Of a stretch of 64,000 nucleotides of DNA, positions 39,323 to 49,700 are shown piece after piece. Made by a program: the position numbers and the translations under genes. The notes under the pieces were generated by a model that saw nothing but the letters and a program-made list of their open reading frames with translations, did no database searches and was not told the origin of the DNA. Each line of letters starts with the position of its first letter. Position 1 is the stretch's first letter. Source of the DNA: Bacteroidota bacterium (GTDB taxonomy: Bacteria; Bacteroidota; Bacteroidia; Bacteroidales; JAAAOM01); contig JAAAOM010000046.1 in NCBI GenBank assembly GCA_009908855.1, positions 1-64,000 of the forward strand. Direction: 5' to 3'.

Positions 39323-40057
39323 GTGCTAAATAATTATAAAAAAAATAAGGAGCTATTATTACCTCCTGACAGAAAGTTTGTTAAAATACTGAAAACAATA
39401 CTGGGATTTCGACCCGGAAGAATTGATTATTACCATAAAGCATTCATCCATAAATCGGCCACCAAAATTTACCCGACAGGTCAGTCAATAAACAATGAAC
39501 GACTTGAATACCTGGGTGATGCCATTCTCGACGCCATTATTGCCGAATATCTTTTTGATAAATTTCCCTTTCGCGACGAGGGGTTTTTAACCCAAATGCG
39601 CTCGAAAATCGTTAATCGGGAAAATCTCAATTTCCTGGCCCTTAAACTGGGTATTAACCAACTGGTAATTTCCAATACTGCTAACAGCATACATAAATTT
39701 ATATACGGCGATGCCCTGGAAGCGTTAATAGGGGCACTTTACATCGATAAAGGATACCGCAGAACCAAAAAGGTTGTAATCAATCGGATCATTAAAGATC
39801 ATATTAATGTAAAAAAACTTATTTCCCTCGAAACCGATTTCAAAAGCCGTATTATTGAATGGGGACAAAAAAACAAAACGTTGGTTAACTTTGAAAGTGC
39901 CGGGCAGCCTGATGAAAATAATAAAAACCATATTACCTTTATCTCCCATTTATTTATTGGCGATGAATTAAAAGGACAAGGTGTGGGGTATACCAAAAAG
40001 GAAGCCGAGCAGAATGCATCCAAACAGGCCATCGAACATTTAATTATAAAAGAGTAA
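39323..40057 (+). CDS. rnc: Ribonuclease III
   Basis: NERLEYLGDAILDAI; C-terminal dsRBD; GTG start. Confidence 0.93.
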   Translation: MLNNYKKNKELLLPPDRKFVKILKTILGFRPGRIDYYHKAFIHKSATKIYPTGQSINNERLEYLGDAILDAIIAEYLFDKFPFRDEGFLTQMRSKIVNRENLNFLALKLGINQLVISNTANSIHKFIYGDALEALIGALYIDKGYRRTKKVVINRIIKDHINVKKLISLETDFKSRIIEWGQKNKTLVNFESAGQPDENNKNHITFISHLFIGDELKGQGVGYTKKEAEQNASKQAIEHLIIKE

Positions 40058-40059
40058 CC

Positions 40060-40491
40060 TTGAAAAAAAAAGTTGTTAAACTTCAGGATACTAACGCATA
40101 CGATAATTATCTACTCATAGGCATTTCCTCTCATGAAAATGACTACCGGGTATCCTGGACGCTTAACATCCACCTGGGACTCAAATTGGCAAAATCACAA
40201 AATATCACCATCCCATTACCTAAATTCGATGATGTTCGTTCGTTCAGTTGTTACCGCTATTATGACGATAACAACATGAATCAGTTCATGCTCATTGCCA
40301 ACACGTCAGAGCAGGGTTATTTATTTCCCGAATATAAAAACATTGATTTTGTACTGAAAATTTCCGGCGAAGCCGAACTCCCTTTGGCCAGTGATATGCT
40401 GAATGTGTTAAAACCGTTGGATATAATTGCTCTTGCTTTTGAAATACCCTTGGGCCATGCCAAAAATGAAAAATATCTGTTGTGGGATTAA
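40060..40491 (+). CDS. IPExxxVDY-family protein
   Basis: 143 aa, TTG start; directly after rnc; YRVSWTLNIHLGLKLAK, YLFPEYKNIDFVLKISGE. Confidence 0.7.
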   Translation: MKKKVVKLQDTNAYDNYLLIGISSHENDYRVSWTLNIHLGLKLAKSQNITIPLPKFDDVRSFSCYRYYDDNNMNQFMLIANTSEQGYLFPEYKNIDFVLKISGEAELPLASDMLNVLKPLDIIALAFEIPLGHAKNEKYLLWD

Positions 40492-40633
40492 TTGGATATT
40501 TGGAAATTTAGGTTGGCCAAAAACGAATCGGTTCCTGAAAATTAATTTTTTATGCTGTCTGCAACTATCTGACTATTGTTAAAGATTGTTAAACATACAG
40601 TGGGTTAACAACTTAGCACCGTATATTTGTATT

Positions 40634-42205
40634 ATGAGTAAACGAATTTTGTGGGTGTTGGCATTTTTTATCGGCGGGGCTATGGTCGCCCTGATAATTG
40701 TACAATATTACTGGATTCAAAATGCCATTGAGGTAAAGGACAAACAATTCGGTCAGCATATAAACCGTATGCTAACCAATGTTAGCTACGAAATAGAAAA
40801 ACAGGAAACGGTTTCACAGGTACTCGACGAGCTAAAACCATTAAGATTAAATCGCAGAAATCAATCAAACGGAACGTATTATCGGTTTGATACCCTTATT
40901 ACCGATTCCAATCGTCATTTTTCGTTGCATCAAAATATTTCCGTATTTCATAACGGGGAATCATCTTCCAAAGTTAAGTACTATACCATATTTGGTAATG
41001 ATACCTTTGTAAAGCCCTTAGCTCAGCGTCAGGGCAATCAGCAGTTCGATTCCATATTTCCGGATGATTCAACCGTTGATTTATCCGAAGCATATTACAA
41101 TCAACTCCTTGAACGACGCCAATTTGTAGACGATGTGGTAAACCGCATGTTTAGTTTCGAGCGTGATATTACCGAACGTATTAAACCAGAGGTGGTTGAA
41201 AAAGCCATTCAGCAAACATTTAACGACCGCGGTATTGATCTTGATTTTGAGTATGCCGTAACCAGGAATTACAATGAAATTGCTTTCCATTCGGAGCACT
41301 TTAAGCGGAGTGATAAGATTGACTACTTTAAGACACGGTTGTTTACCGATGATTTTATTTCCAGTAACAATTTTTTGTATGTGTATTTTCCTGATAAAAA
41401 GAATTTTCTCTTTAAATCGCTCGGTTTTATGTCTACTTCATCCATAATTCTTACATTAATTGTTATTATCAGTTTTGTGGTGTCATTGCTGATCATTTTT
41501 CGACAGAAAAAATTGTCTGAAATTAAGAATGATTTCATCAGCAATATGACCCATGAATTAAAAACACCCATATCCACCATTTCGCTTGCCACACAAATGC
41601 TTCAGGATCAATCAATCCCGGTTGAATCGAAAAATGTACCCAATATATCGGGCATTATTGCCGATGAAAGCAAAAGGCTTGGTTACCAGGTTGAAAAAGT
41701 TCTTCAAATGGCCACACTGGACAAAGGAAAACTTAAATTCCGGTTAAAAGATATGGATGTACACGAAATCATTCAATCGGCCACCAGGAATTTCTCCATA
41801 CAATTGAAAAATAGGAACGGTGATATTAAAACCTTGCTAAATGCAGATCATACCAGTATTAATGGCGATGCTGTACATATCACTAATGTTTTTTCAAACC
41901 TGATCGATAATGCCATTAAATACTCACCTGATGCACCGGATATAACTATTACAACGGAAAATAAAAACGGCTATATTATTATTGCCGTAAACGACAAGGG
42001 ACTGGGTATAAGCAAGGATAACCAAAAACGCATTTTTGAAAAATTCTATCGTGTTCCAACCGGCAACTTGCACAATGTAAAGGGTTTTGGGCTCGGTCTA
42101 AGCTATGTAAAAATGATTGTGGAAATGCATAAGGGACATATAAAAATTGATAGTGAACTAAATAAAGGAACTACGATATTTATATCTTTACCCATTAAAC
42201 ACTAA
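40634..42205 (+). CDS. Sensor histidine kinase
   Basis: FISNMTHELKTPISTI H-box, GLGLSYVKMIVE; start at 40634 preferred because TATATTTG (40622-40629) overlaps the longer ORF. Confidence 0.9.
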   Translation: MSKRILWVLAFFIGGAMVALIIVQYYWIQNAIEVKDKQFGQHINRMLTNVSYEIEKQETVSQVLDELKPLRLNRRNQSNGTYYRFDTLITDSNRHFSLHQNISVFHNGESSSKVKYYTIFGNDTFVKPLAQRQGNQQFDSIFPDDSTVDLSEAYYNQLLERRQFVDDVVNRMFSFERDITERIKPEVVEKAIQQTFNDRGIDLDFEYAVTRNYNEIAFHSEHFKRSDKIDYFKTRLFTDDFISSNNFLYVYFPDKKNFLFKSLGFMSTSSIILTLIVIISFVVSLLIIFRQKKLSEIKNDFISNMTHELKTPISTISLATQMLQDQSIPVESKNVPNISGIIADESKRLGYQVEKVLQMATLDKGKLKFRLKDMDVHEIIQSATRNFSIQLKNRNGDIKTLLNADHTSINGDAVHITNVFSNLIDNAIKYSPDAPDITITTENKNGYIIIAVNDKGLGISKDNQKRIFEKFYRVPTGNLHNVKGFGLGLSYVKMIVEMHKGHIKIDSELNKGTTIFISLPIKH

Positions 42206-42208
42206 GAA

Positions 42209-42913
42209 ATGGTAAAAACAAATATCCTGTTAGCCGAAGATGACGAGAATTTGGGCATGCTGTTAAAAGAATATTTAAAAGCCAAGAACTTTGAAACCGC
42301 CTGGCATACCGATGGTGAAAAAGCTTTTAAAAGCTATATGAATAACCATTTCGATCTTTGCATCCTCGACATAATGATGCCTGTAAAGGATGGCCTTACG
42401 CTGGCAAAGGAAATAAGGGCCATTAATGACAAAGTACCGATTATTTTCCTCACCGCCAAATCGATGAAGGAAGATGTGCTCGAAGGATTTAAAGCAGGTG
42501 CCGACGACTATATCAGTAAGCCATTTAGTATGGAGGAATTGTTGTATAGAATTGAGGCCATCCTGCGCCGAACGCAAAATTCAGATCAAAAAAACAGAAA
42601 ATCATTTGATTTGGGTAACTATCATTTCGATGCCGTTAAACAACTCCTGTCTATCAATGATAAGGAATTTAAACTCACAACCAAGGAATCGGAACTGCTG
42701 AAACTTTTGTGCCTGAATAAAAACAATGTGCTGGAGCGTAATTTTGCCCTCAAAACCATTTGGGTTGACGACAATTATTTCAATGCGCGAAGCATGGATG
42801 TTTACATTGCCAAACTTCGTAAACTTTTAAAGGAAGACCCGAATATTCAAATTCTGAATATTCATGGCCGAGGATTTAGGCTGATCGATGAATCCCAAAA
42901 TCAGGATTCATAA
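42209..42913 (+). CDS. OmpR/PhoB-type response regulator
   Basis: ILLAEDDENLGMLL...DLCILDIMMPVKDG; C-terminal wHTH. Confidence 0.93.
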   Translation: MVKTNILLAEDDENLGMLLKEYLKAKNFETAWHTDGEKAFKSYMNNHFDLCILDIMMPVKDGLTLAKEIRAINDKVPIIFLTAKSMKEDVLEGFKAGADDYISKPFSMEELLYRIEAILRRTQNSDQKNRKSFDLGNYHFDAVKQLLSINDKEFKLTTKESELLKLLCLNKNNVLERNFALKTIWVDDNYFNARSMDVYIAKLRKLLKEDPNIQILNIHGRGFRLIDESQNQDS

Positions 42914-43047
42914 TTCATCATTTTTTTTAATTAAACGCTTATTTATTATTTTTGAAATTGTTATTTGCCCTGAATACAAAGGACATTAACAATTCCCGGC
43001 ATGGTTGGGAAATATATAATATATAAGTAAATAAAATTCAACAGGAT

Positions 43048-43788
43048 ATGTCAGGTCATAGTAAATGGTCCACCATAAAAAGGAAAAAGGGAGCTTTAGA
43101 CGCCAGGAAAGGCAAGATATTTTCACGACTGGTTAAGGAAATCCAGATTGCTGCTAAGGAAGGTGGTCCCGATCCCGAAACAAATCCGAAACTTCGACTG
43201 GCCATACAAAACGCCCGGGGTGAGAACATGCCCAAGGACAATATTGAAAGAGCCATAAATAAAAGTAAAGAATCGGCCGATTTACAGGAAGTGACTTTTG
43301 AAGGTTACGGACCCAACGGTGTAGCCATATTTGTGGAATGCCTGACAGATAATAATCAAAGAACTGTGGGTATGGTTCGCTCGGTATTTAATAAAAAAGG
43401 AGGAAACATGGGAACCAACGGGTCGTTGAGTTTTATTTTCGATCGCAAAGGCGTGTTTAACGTAAAAAAAGGCAATATTAATCGTGAAGAGTTTGAGCTC
43501 GAAGTTATTGATGCCGGTATTGAGGATATTGCTGAAGAAGAAGAAATGTATGTGCTTACTTGTCCGTTGGAAGCATTTGGCGATGTGCAAAAAAAACTCG
43601 ACGAACTGGAAGTGGAAGTAGAAAATGCATCATTGCAGCGTATTCCTAATAGCACCACACCATTAAGTGTACCTGAGGCGCAAAAAATATTAAAGATGAT
43701 AGAAGACTTCGAGGAGCTGGATGATGTACAAAATGTATTTCATAATCTGGAGATGACCGATGAATTAATGATGGCATTGAATGAATAG
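43048..43788 (+). CDS. YebC/PmpR-family transcriptional regulator
   Basis: MSGHSKWSTIKRKKGALDARKGKIFSRLVKEI. Confidence 0.95.
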   Translation: MSGHSKWSTIKRKKGALDARKGKIFSRLVKEIQIAAKEGGPDPETNPKLRLAIQNARGENMPKDNIERAINKSKESADLQEVTFEGYGPNGVAIFVECLTDNNQRTVGMVRSVFNKKGGNMGTNGSLSFIFDRKGVFNVKKGNINREEFELEVIDAGIEDIAEEEEMYVLTCPLEAFGDVQKKLDELEVEVENASLQRIPNSTTPLSVPEAQKILKMIEDFEELDDVQNVFHNLEMTDELMMALNE

Positions 43789-43826
43789 TGCTATTGTGAA
43801 ATAATTATTAGTAAGTTGGATTTATA

Positions 43827-43854
43827 AAACGCGCACCACTGTGGGTACGCGTTT
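43827..43854. terminator. Intergenic hairpin between convergent genes
   Basis: AAACGCG...CGCGTTT arms. Confidence 0.5.
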
Positions 43855-43887
43855 CAAGAGGTAATAGCGTTCGGATCAATAATATAT

Positions 43888-45552
43888 TTATCCCCTAAGT
43901 ATCTTCATAGCCTCCGTATCCAGGGCATCAGTCATAAACGGAATACCCGTAATCTCCTCGGTTTCACGGTTCGACGTAATTAAATCGTTGCGTGAGATAT
44001 CCGACAAGCTAAATTTACGTGCTCCTGCCATAAATTGCTGTAAACCGGCTGCCAATTTATCAGCATAGCCGTACATAGCAATAGCCCCGAATGGTATGTT
44101 TTTCATCTCATCTTCACCTACTATATTCTTAACCGTTTCCCATTCGCAAAATATCTCATCAGGGAATTTACCGTATTCAGTAACTGAATTCGGAAGCTGT
44201 TCCCAGTGACCATTAATACCGGCTTTACGGTCAGGATAAAACACACCTTCAATGTTGCTCCCCAGGAATCCGGCAATCATGGGTGCACGGCCCAGGCATA
44301 CAAGTTTGGTATATGGCGCTCCCAGTGCAATGGCTTTAAACAGATGATCCTCACGGGCAAAACCACCTGCAAATGAGATATCCGGTACTTTCATGCCTTT
44401 CTCTTCCAGTATTTTACAATACTGATATGCTTTGGCATGGAGCGCAACAGAAGGAATACCCCAGTGTTGCATCATATTCCAAGGACTCATACCGGTTCCG
44501 CCACCGGCTCCGTCAATGGTTAAAAGGTCCAGCCCGGCATCTGCTGAGAATCGTATGGCCATGGCCAGATTTTCCATACCGTAAGCGCCGGTTTTTAGTG
44601 TGATTCGTTTAAAACCTAATTTGCGCAAGTAAGCTACCGATTCCATAAAATCATTTCGTACTTCATCAACCGACTGGATGTCAGTGGCTCCCAAACGACT
44701 ATGACGGGCAAATGAGGTGATGGCACGTTTTTCAAATCGACGAATAACCACCGGGTCTAACGGATCGGGATCAACAATGTATCCGCGTTCTTTTAAAAAT
44801 TGCGCGTATTCAAGACTGTTCACTTGTATCTCGCCTCCGATATCTTTGGCGCCTTGACCCCATTTAAGCTCAAGTATTACATCGTTGCCATATTTTTCAA
44901 TCAGGTATTCAGCGACTCCGTTACGTGTATCTTCCACATTCATTTGAATAATAATGGCGCCATAACCATCGTAATAACGTTTGAAGTATTCGATGCGTCG
45001 CTCCAGCTCCGGGGCTTTTATAATTTTACCATGCTTAATTTCCGATTGCTGGTCGATGCCAACCACGTTTTCACCTACAACAATCGGAAAACCTGCCAAT
45101 GCAGCACCAACGGCAAAGGAAGGCCAGTATTTTGCGGCAATAAAGGTTGAACCCAGCGCACCAGTCATGATCGGAACCCGGCATTTGGTCTTGATCTCGT
45201 TACCGAAGGATGTTTCAACATTCACATTCGTAAAAATACAATCATCAGGATTATGGGTCATATTATTGGTTATTCCGGATGAACCGTACGCATAACCCTG
45301 TATACGCAATGCGTGATAACCGATTCCCAGCGATGTTACATGATTACCGCCTGAGGTTGAATCTCCAAATCGCCTGGGATATAACATTTTTCGTCCTTCC
45401 AGACAAGATAGCCAGGTTTCGCATTTACCTTTACAATTCGAATCACATAGGGTACATAAACCCGATTCACAGGGCACACCCCTGTTTACTGCTCCAAGAG
45501 CATCATTATTCTTTATCCACTGTTGCATAATAGTTGTTTTATAGTTATACAT
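43888..45552 (-). CDS. FMN-binding glutamate-synthase-family protein with N-terminal Cys-rich segment
   Basis: LTIDGAGGGTGMSPWNMMQHWGIPS; N-terminal CESGLCTLCDSNCKGKCETWLSC. Confidence 0.8.
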   Translation of the reverse strand: MYNYKTTIMQQWIKNNDALGAVNRGVPCESGLCTLCDSNCKGKCETWLSCLEGRKMLYPRRFGDSTSGGNHVTSLGIGYHALRIQGYAYGSSGITNNMTHNPDDCIFTNVNVETSFGNEIKTKCRVPIMTGALGSTFIAAKYWPSFAVGAALAGFPIVVGENVVGIDQQSEIKHGKIIKAPELERRIEYFKRYYDGYGAIIIQMNVEDTRNGVAEYLIEKYGNDVILELKWGQGAKDIGGEIQVNSLEYAQFLKERGYIVDPDPLDPVVIRRFEKRAITSFARHSRLGATDIQSVDEVRNDFMESVAYLRKLGFKRITLKTGAYGMENLAMAIRFSADAGLDLLTIDGAGGGTGMSPWNMMQHWGIPSVALHAKAYQYCKILEEKGMKVPDISFAGGFAREDHLFKAIALGAPYTKLVCLGRAPMIAGFLGSNIEGVFYPDRKAGINGHWEQLPNSVTEYGKFPDEIFCEWETVKNIVGEDEMKNIPFGAIAMYGYADKLAAGLQQFMAGARKFSLSDISRNDLITSNRETEEITGIPFMTDALDTEAMKILRG

Positions 45553-45666
45553 TCAATCAGCATAAATATACACTTAATATCTGCTGATATGTGCATTAGC
45601 CTCTATTAATCCGGTAATTTATATTCTATCTAATTAGTGAATAGCAATTGTAAGCATTATTTCAGA

Positions 45667-45798
45667 ATGACAGCAGTCAGAAAAATTCGTTTATTGAACG
45701 GGCCCAAACAGAACTACATGCACTTACGCAAAAAAATAATACATTTCCTGAAACTGTCAGGATATTCAACCAACGAATTGTATAAATATGGAATTTAA
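45667..45798 (+). CDS. Possible 43-aa small protein or gene remnant
   Basis: MTAVRKIRLLNGPKQNYMHLRKKIIHFLKLSGYSTNELYKYGI*; not in supplied ORF track. Confidence 0.25.
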   Translation: MTAVRKIRLLNGPKQNYMHLRKKIIHFLKLSGYSTNELYKYGI

Positions 45799-45853
45799 GT
45801 ATAACCGTTTATTTATGTATGGTAAAAGTTAAGTTAAAATAATCCAAATACAT

Positions 45854-45883
45854 TTTGTAGTTCTAATATTATCTATATATTTG
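45854..45883 (+). promoter_or_regulatory. Bacteroidetes-type promoter of leu operon (TTTG-N18-TATATTTG)
   Basis: TTTG 45854-45857; TATATTTG 45876-45883; leader ATG 16 nt downstream. Confidence 0.7.
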
Positions 45884-45898
45884 CATCCAATTACAGAT

Positions 45899-45967
45899 AT
45901 GAAAAAGTACATATTCCATACTATCCTCACTATTATTCTGATTGGTATTCTGGGAATACGCAAGTGA
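45899..45967 (+). CDS. leu operon leader peptide (22 aa: 7 Ile, 3 Leu)
   Basis: MKKYIFHTILTIILIGILGIRK*; nested in alternative RNA hairpins ending in a terminator. Confidence 0.8.
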   Translation: MKKYIFHTILTIILIGILGIRK

Positions 45968-46037
45968 GAATGGTATGGAATAAAGTATTCTGAATAAATA
46001 GTTAAGCCATTCTCACGTTAAAGGGAATGGCTTTTTT
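45912..46037 (+). promoter_or_regulatory. Transcription attenuator (1:2 pause, 2:3 antiterminator, 3:4 terminator)
   Basis: 45912-45930 pairs 45964-45982 (17 WC + 1 GU of 19); 45964-45973 GTGAGAATGG pairs 46007-46016 CCATTCTCAC; terminator AGCCATTC 46005-46012 / GAATGGCT 46025-46032 followed by T6. Confidence 0.85.
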
Positions 46038-46096
46038 AATTTAAAAAAAACATAGAATAAAGTGTATAAACTGTTAAACCACAAAAACAATAAGTT

Positions 46097-47593
46097 ATGA
46101 GCGAAAAGTTGTACATTTTCGACACCACCTTGCGGGACGGTGAACAGGTCCCCGGCTGCCAGTTAAATACCTTAGAAAAAATTGAGGTAGCAAAGGCGCT
46201 TGAAGAGCTGGGTGTTGATATTATCGAAGCGGGCTTCCCGGTTAGTAGTCCCGGCGATTTTAACTCGGTAATGGAAATATCGAAAGCGGTGAGCGAGCCC
46301 GTAATTTGTGGCCTCACACGTGCAGTTGAAAAAGATATTGAAGTGGCTGCTGATTCGCTCAAATACGCCAAAAGAAAAAGGATACATACCGGAATTGGCA
46401 CTTCCGAATTTCATATTAAATATAAATTTAATTCCACGCAGGAAAAAATTATTGAACGAGCTGCGGCTGCCGTTAAATATGCCCGAAAATTTGTGGAAGA
46501 TGTTGAATTCTATGCCGAGGATGCCGGTCGTACCGACAATGAATACCTGGCCCGGGTTATAGAGGCTGTAGTGGCCGCCGGAGCAACAACCATCAATATT
46601 CCGGATACCACCGGTTATACCTTGCCTGAGGAATACGGTGCCAAGATCCGCTATTTGAAGGAAAATGTAAAAGGCATTGATAAAGCCATACTTTCCACCC
46701 ATTGCCATAACGATTTGGGTATGGCTACGGCAAACTCAATAATGGGCGTGCTAAACGGTGCACGCCAGGTAGAGGTAACCATCAACGGAATTGGTGAACG
46801 GGCCGGTAACACCTCATTGGAAGAGGTGGTAATGGCTTTCCGTAGCCGTCAGCATTTAAACATTGACACAGGCATAAATACAAAACATATTTCTAAAACA
46901 AGCCGTTTGGTTTCATCGCTTATGAATATGCCTGTACAGCCTAACAAGGCCATTGTGGGGCGAAATGCCTTTGCTCATTCATCAGGAATCCACCAGGACG
47001 GGGTGTTGAAAAATCGGGAAAATTACGAGATCATCAATCCCGAAGATGTTGGCATTTTCGAATCCACCATCAGTCTTACAGCACGGAGCGGAAGAGCAGC
47101 CCTTAAACACCGTTTGAAAATTATGGGCTATGATTTTGAGGGCGAAGAATTGGATGCCTTGTATCAGCAGTTTTTGGATATTGCCGATAAGAAAAAAGAT
47201 GTGAACGAAGAAGACCTTCAAATACTTGTAGGTCGGAAAAAAGTGAAAGACAAGCAGGATATTAAACTCCATTCATTGCAAATAATATGCGGTAAATCTA
47301 CTGTTCCGGTTGCCACGGTTGGGTTGGATTTTAATGGCGATGTGTTTTATAACACTTCCGAAGGAAACGGTCCCATCGATGCAGCTTTCAAAGCAGTGAA
47401 AAACCTTACCCATAAAAACTTCAAACTGGAAGAATTCCTGGTACAAGCCATTACCCGTGGTACTGACGATACCGGCAAAGTACACGTGCAACTGGAAAGC
47501 CAGGGACGGATATACTACGGATTCTCCGGGAATACTGACATTTCAACAGCAGCTGTTGAGGCTTTGGTTGACGGAATAAATAAAATTGTTTAA
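46097..47593 (+). CDS. leuA: 2-isopropylmalate synthase
   Basis: [31 protein letters not shown]; regulatory C-terminus. Confidence 0.94.
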   Translation: MSEKLYIFDTTLRDGEQVPGCQLNTLEKIEVAKALEELGVDIIEAGFPVSSPGDFNSVMEISKAVSEPVICGLTRAVEKDIEVAADSLKYAKRKRIHTGIGTSEFHIKYKFNSTQEKIIERAAAAVKYARKFVEDVEFYAEDAGRTDNEYLARVIEAVVAAGATTINIPDTTGYTLPEEYGAKIRYLKENVKGIDKAILSTHCHNDLGMATANSIMGVLNGARQVEVTINGIGERAGNTSLEEVVMAFRSRQHLNIDTGINTKHISKTSRLVSSLMNMPVQPNKAIVGRNAFAHSSGIHQDGVLKNRENYEIINPEDVGIFESTISLTARSGRAALKHRLKIMGYDFEGEELDALYQQFLDIADKKKDVNEEDLQILVGRKKVKDKQDIKLHSLQIICGKSTVPVATVGLDFNGDVFYNTSEGNGPIDAAFKAVKNLTHKNFKLEEFLVQAITRGTDDTGKVHVQLESQGRIYYGFSGNTDISTAAVEALVDGINKIV

Positions 47594-47610
47594 CATAAAT
47601 ATTTACAAAA

Positions 47611-49038
47611 TTGGCTGGAAAAACACTTTTCGACAAGGTATGGGACTCTCATGTAGTCTCTGAGATTGAAGGCGGGCCAAGCGTGTTATATATTGACCGC
47701 CATTTAATACACGAGGTAACAAGCCCACAGGCATTCGCAGGGCTCGATAAAAGGGGTATAAACGTATTGAGGCCTGAAAATACTATTGCAACGCCCGACC
47801 ACAATGTACCCACATTAGATCAACATTTGCCTATTAAAGATTATTTGTCAAGCTTTCAGGTAAATAAGCTCACCGAAAATACCGAAAAACACGGAATAAC
47901 CCTATTTGGCCTCAACACACCCAACCAGGGTATTGTGCACGTAGTGGGTCCCGAGCAGGGGCTTACACAACCGGGCATGACCATTGTTTGCGGTGATAGC
48001 CACACCTCAACACACGGTGCTTTTGGAAGCGTAGCCTTTGGCATTGGCACCAGTGAGGTCGAAATGGTATTGGCTACACAATGTATCCTACAGCCCAAGC
48101 CTAAGAGTATGCGCATTAATGTGGAGGGTGAATTAAAACCCGGTGTAACATCGAAAGATATCATTCTTTATATCATTTCACAAATCACGGCCAGCGGTGG
48201 TACTGGTTATTTCATCGAATATGCCGGGTCAGCCATTCGCAGCCTGAGCATGGAAGGACGCATGACCATCTGTAACATGAGTATCGAATCAGGAGCCCGC
48301 GGTGGATTAATTGCTCCGGATGATACCACCTTCAAATACATGAAAGGCCGCAAGTATGCCCCTGAAGGTGCGGATTTTGACAAAGCCGTGGCGTACTGGA
48401 AATCACTGCGTACCGATGATGACGCTGAATTTGATAAAGAAATCCATTTCAGGGCAGAAGATATTGAACCCATGATCACCTACGGTACAAACCCGGGTAT
48501 GGGAACGGGTATCACGCAGTATATTCCCAGGGAAGATGAAATTGAACCATCCAATCTGAAATCTTTCCGGAAATCAATGCAGTACATGGGTTTTAATGCA
48601 GGAGATAAACTCATTGGCAAATCCATTGATTATGTATTTGTGGGAAGTTGTACCAATGGCCGTATTGAAGACCTGCGTGAATTCGCACATTATGTAAAAG
48701 GCCTCAAAAAAGCCAATAATGTAACAGCGTGGATCGTTCCCGGTTCAAAACAGGTAGAAAAACAAGCCATTGAAGAAGGAATAGTTGAAATACTGGAAGA
48801 AGCCGGGTTTGAATTACGTCAACCTGGTTGCTCGGCTTGCCTGGCTATGAATGACGATAAAATTCCCGAAGGAAAAGTGGCTGTTTCTACATCCAACCGG
48901 AATTTTGAAGGGCGACAAGGTCCAGGCGCCCGCACCATGTTGGCCAGTCCGTTTACAGCGGCAGCTGTGGCCATAACCGGCGAAATAGCTGATCCTCGAC
49001 AAGTTTTTGGAATTCTTGAACCTGAAAAAGCAATGTAA
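47611..49038 (+). CDS. leuC: 3-isopropylmalate dehydratase large subunit
   Basis: [28 protein letters not shown] start. Confidence 0.95.
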   Translation: MAGKTLFDKVWDSHVVSEIEGGPSVLYIDRHLIHEVTSPQAFAGLDKRGINVLRPENTIATPDHNVPTLDQHLPIKDYLSSFQVNKLTENTEKHGITLFGLNTPNQGIVHVVGPEQGLTQPGMTIVCGDSHTSTHGAFGSVAFGIGTSEVEMVLATQCILQPKPKSMRINVEGELKPGVTSKDIILYIISQITASGGTGYFIEYAGSAIRSLSMEGRMTICNMSIESGARGGLIAPDDTTFKYMKGRKYAPEGADFDKAVAYWKSLRTDDDAEFDKEIHFRAEDIEPMITYGTNPGMGTGITQYIPREDEIEPSNLKSFRKSMQYMGFNAGDKLIGKSIDYVFVGSCTNGRIEDLREFAHYVKGLKKANNVTAWIVPGSKQVEKQAIEEGIVEILEEAGFELRQPGCSACLAMNDDKIPEGKVAVSTSNRNFEGRQGPGARTMLASPFTAAAVAITGEIADPRQVFGILEPEKAM

Positions 49039-49040
49039 TT

Positions 49041-49649
49041 ATGGCAATAGATAAATTCACTACAATAACCGCAACAGCCGTACCGGTGCCTTATGAAAAT
49101 ATCGATACAGATCAGATCATCCCTGCACGTTTCCTGAAAGCCACTACACGTGATGGATTTGGTGAGAACCTATTCAGGGATTGGCGATATGACAAAGACA
49201 ACAACCCTAAAAAGGATTTCGAACTCAACAATACCAAATATTCAGGCCCCATATTGGTTGGGGGTAAGAATTTTGGCAGCGGGTCCAGCCGTGAGCATGC
49301 CGCCTGGGCTATACATGACTATGGCTTTAAGGTTGTGGTATCAAGTTTTTTTGCGGACATATTCAAAAATAACTCACTGAATAATGGGTTATTACCCGTT
49401 CAGATTTCAGAAGAATTTCTGGAAAAGATTTTCTCAGCCATAGATAAAGACCCTAAGGCGCAGTTTAAAGTTGATCTGGAAAATCAGGAAATCAGCATAA
49501 TGTCAACCGGCGAAAAGGAAAAATTCGATATCAATCCTTATAAAAAAGAATGCTTAATCAATGGTTATGACGACATTGATTACCTGCTAAGCATGAAAGA
49601 CAAAATAGAAGCGTTTGAAAAAACAAGGGTTAAGCCTTATACTTATTAA
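49041..49649 (+). CDS. leuD: 3-isopropylmalate dehydratase small subunit
   Basis: [26 protein letters not shown]. Confidence 0.95.
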   Translation: MAIDKFTTITATAVPVPYENIDTDQIIPARFLKATTRDGFGENLFRDWRYDKDNNPKKDFELNNTKYSGPILVGGKNFGSGSSREHAAWAIHDYGFKVVVSSFFADIFKNNSLNNGLLPVQISEEFLEKIFSAIDKDPKAQFKVDLENQEISIMSTGEKEKFDINPYKKECLINGYDDIDYLLSMKDKIEAFEKTRVKPYTY

Positions 49650-49700
49650 TTCAATGAATTCAGAACACAACCTTTTCAGTGTTGTAAAAATAAAAGATAT

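Noticed and set aside
40586-40633. Upstream start of the histidine kinase ORF
   Set aside because: Covers a TATATTTG promoter element; MSKRILWVLAFF at 40634 is a better membrane-anchored start.
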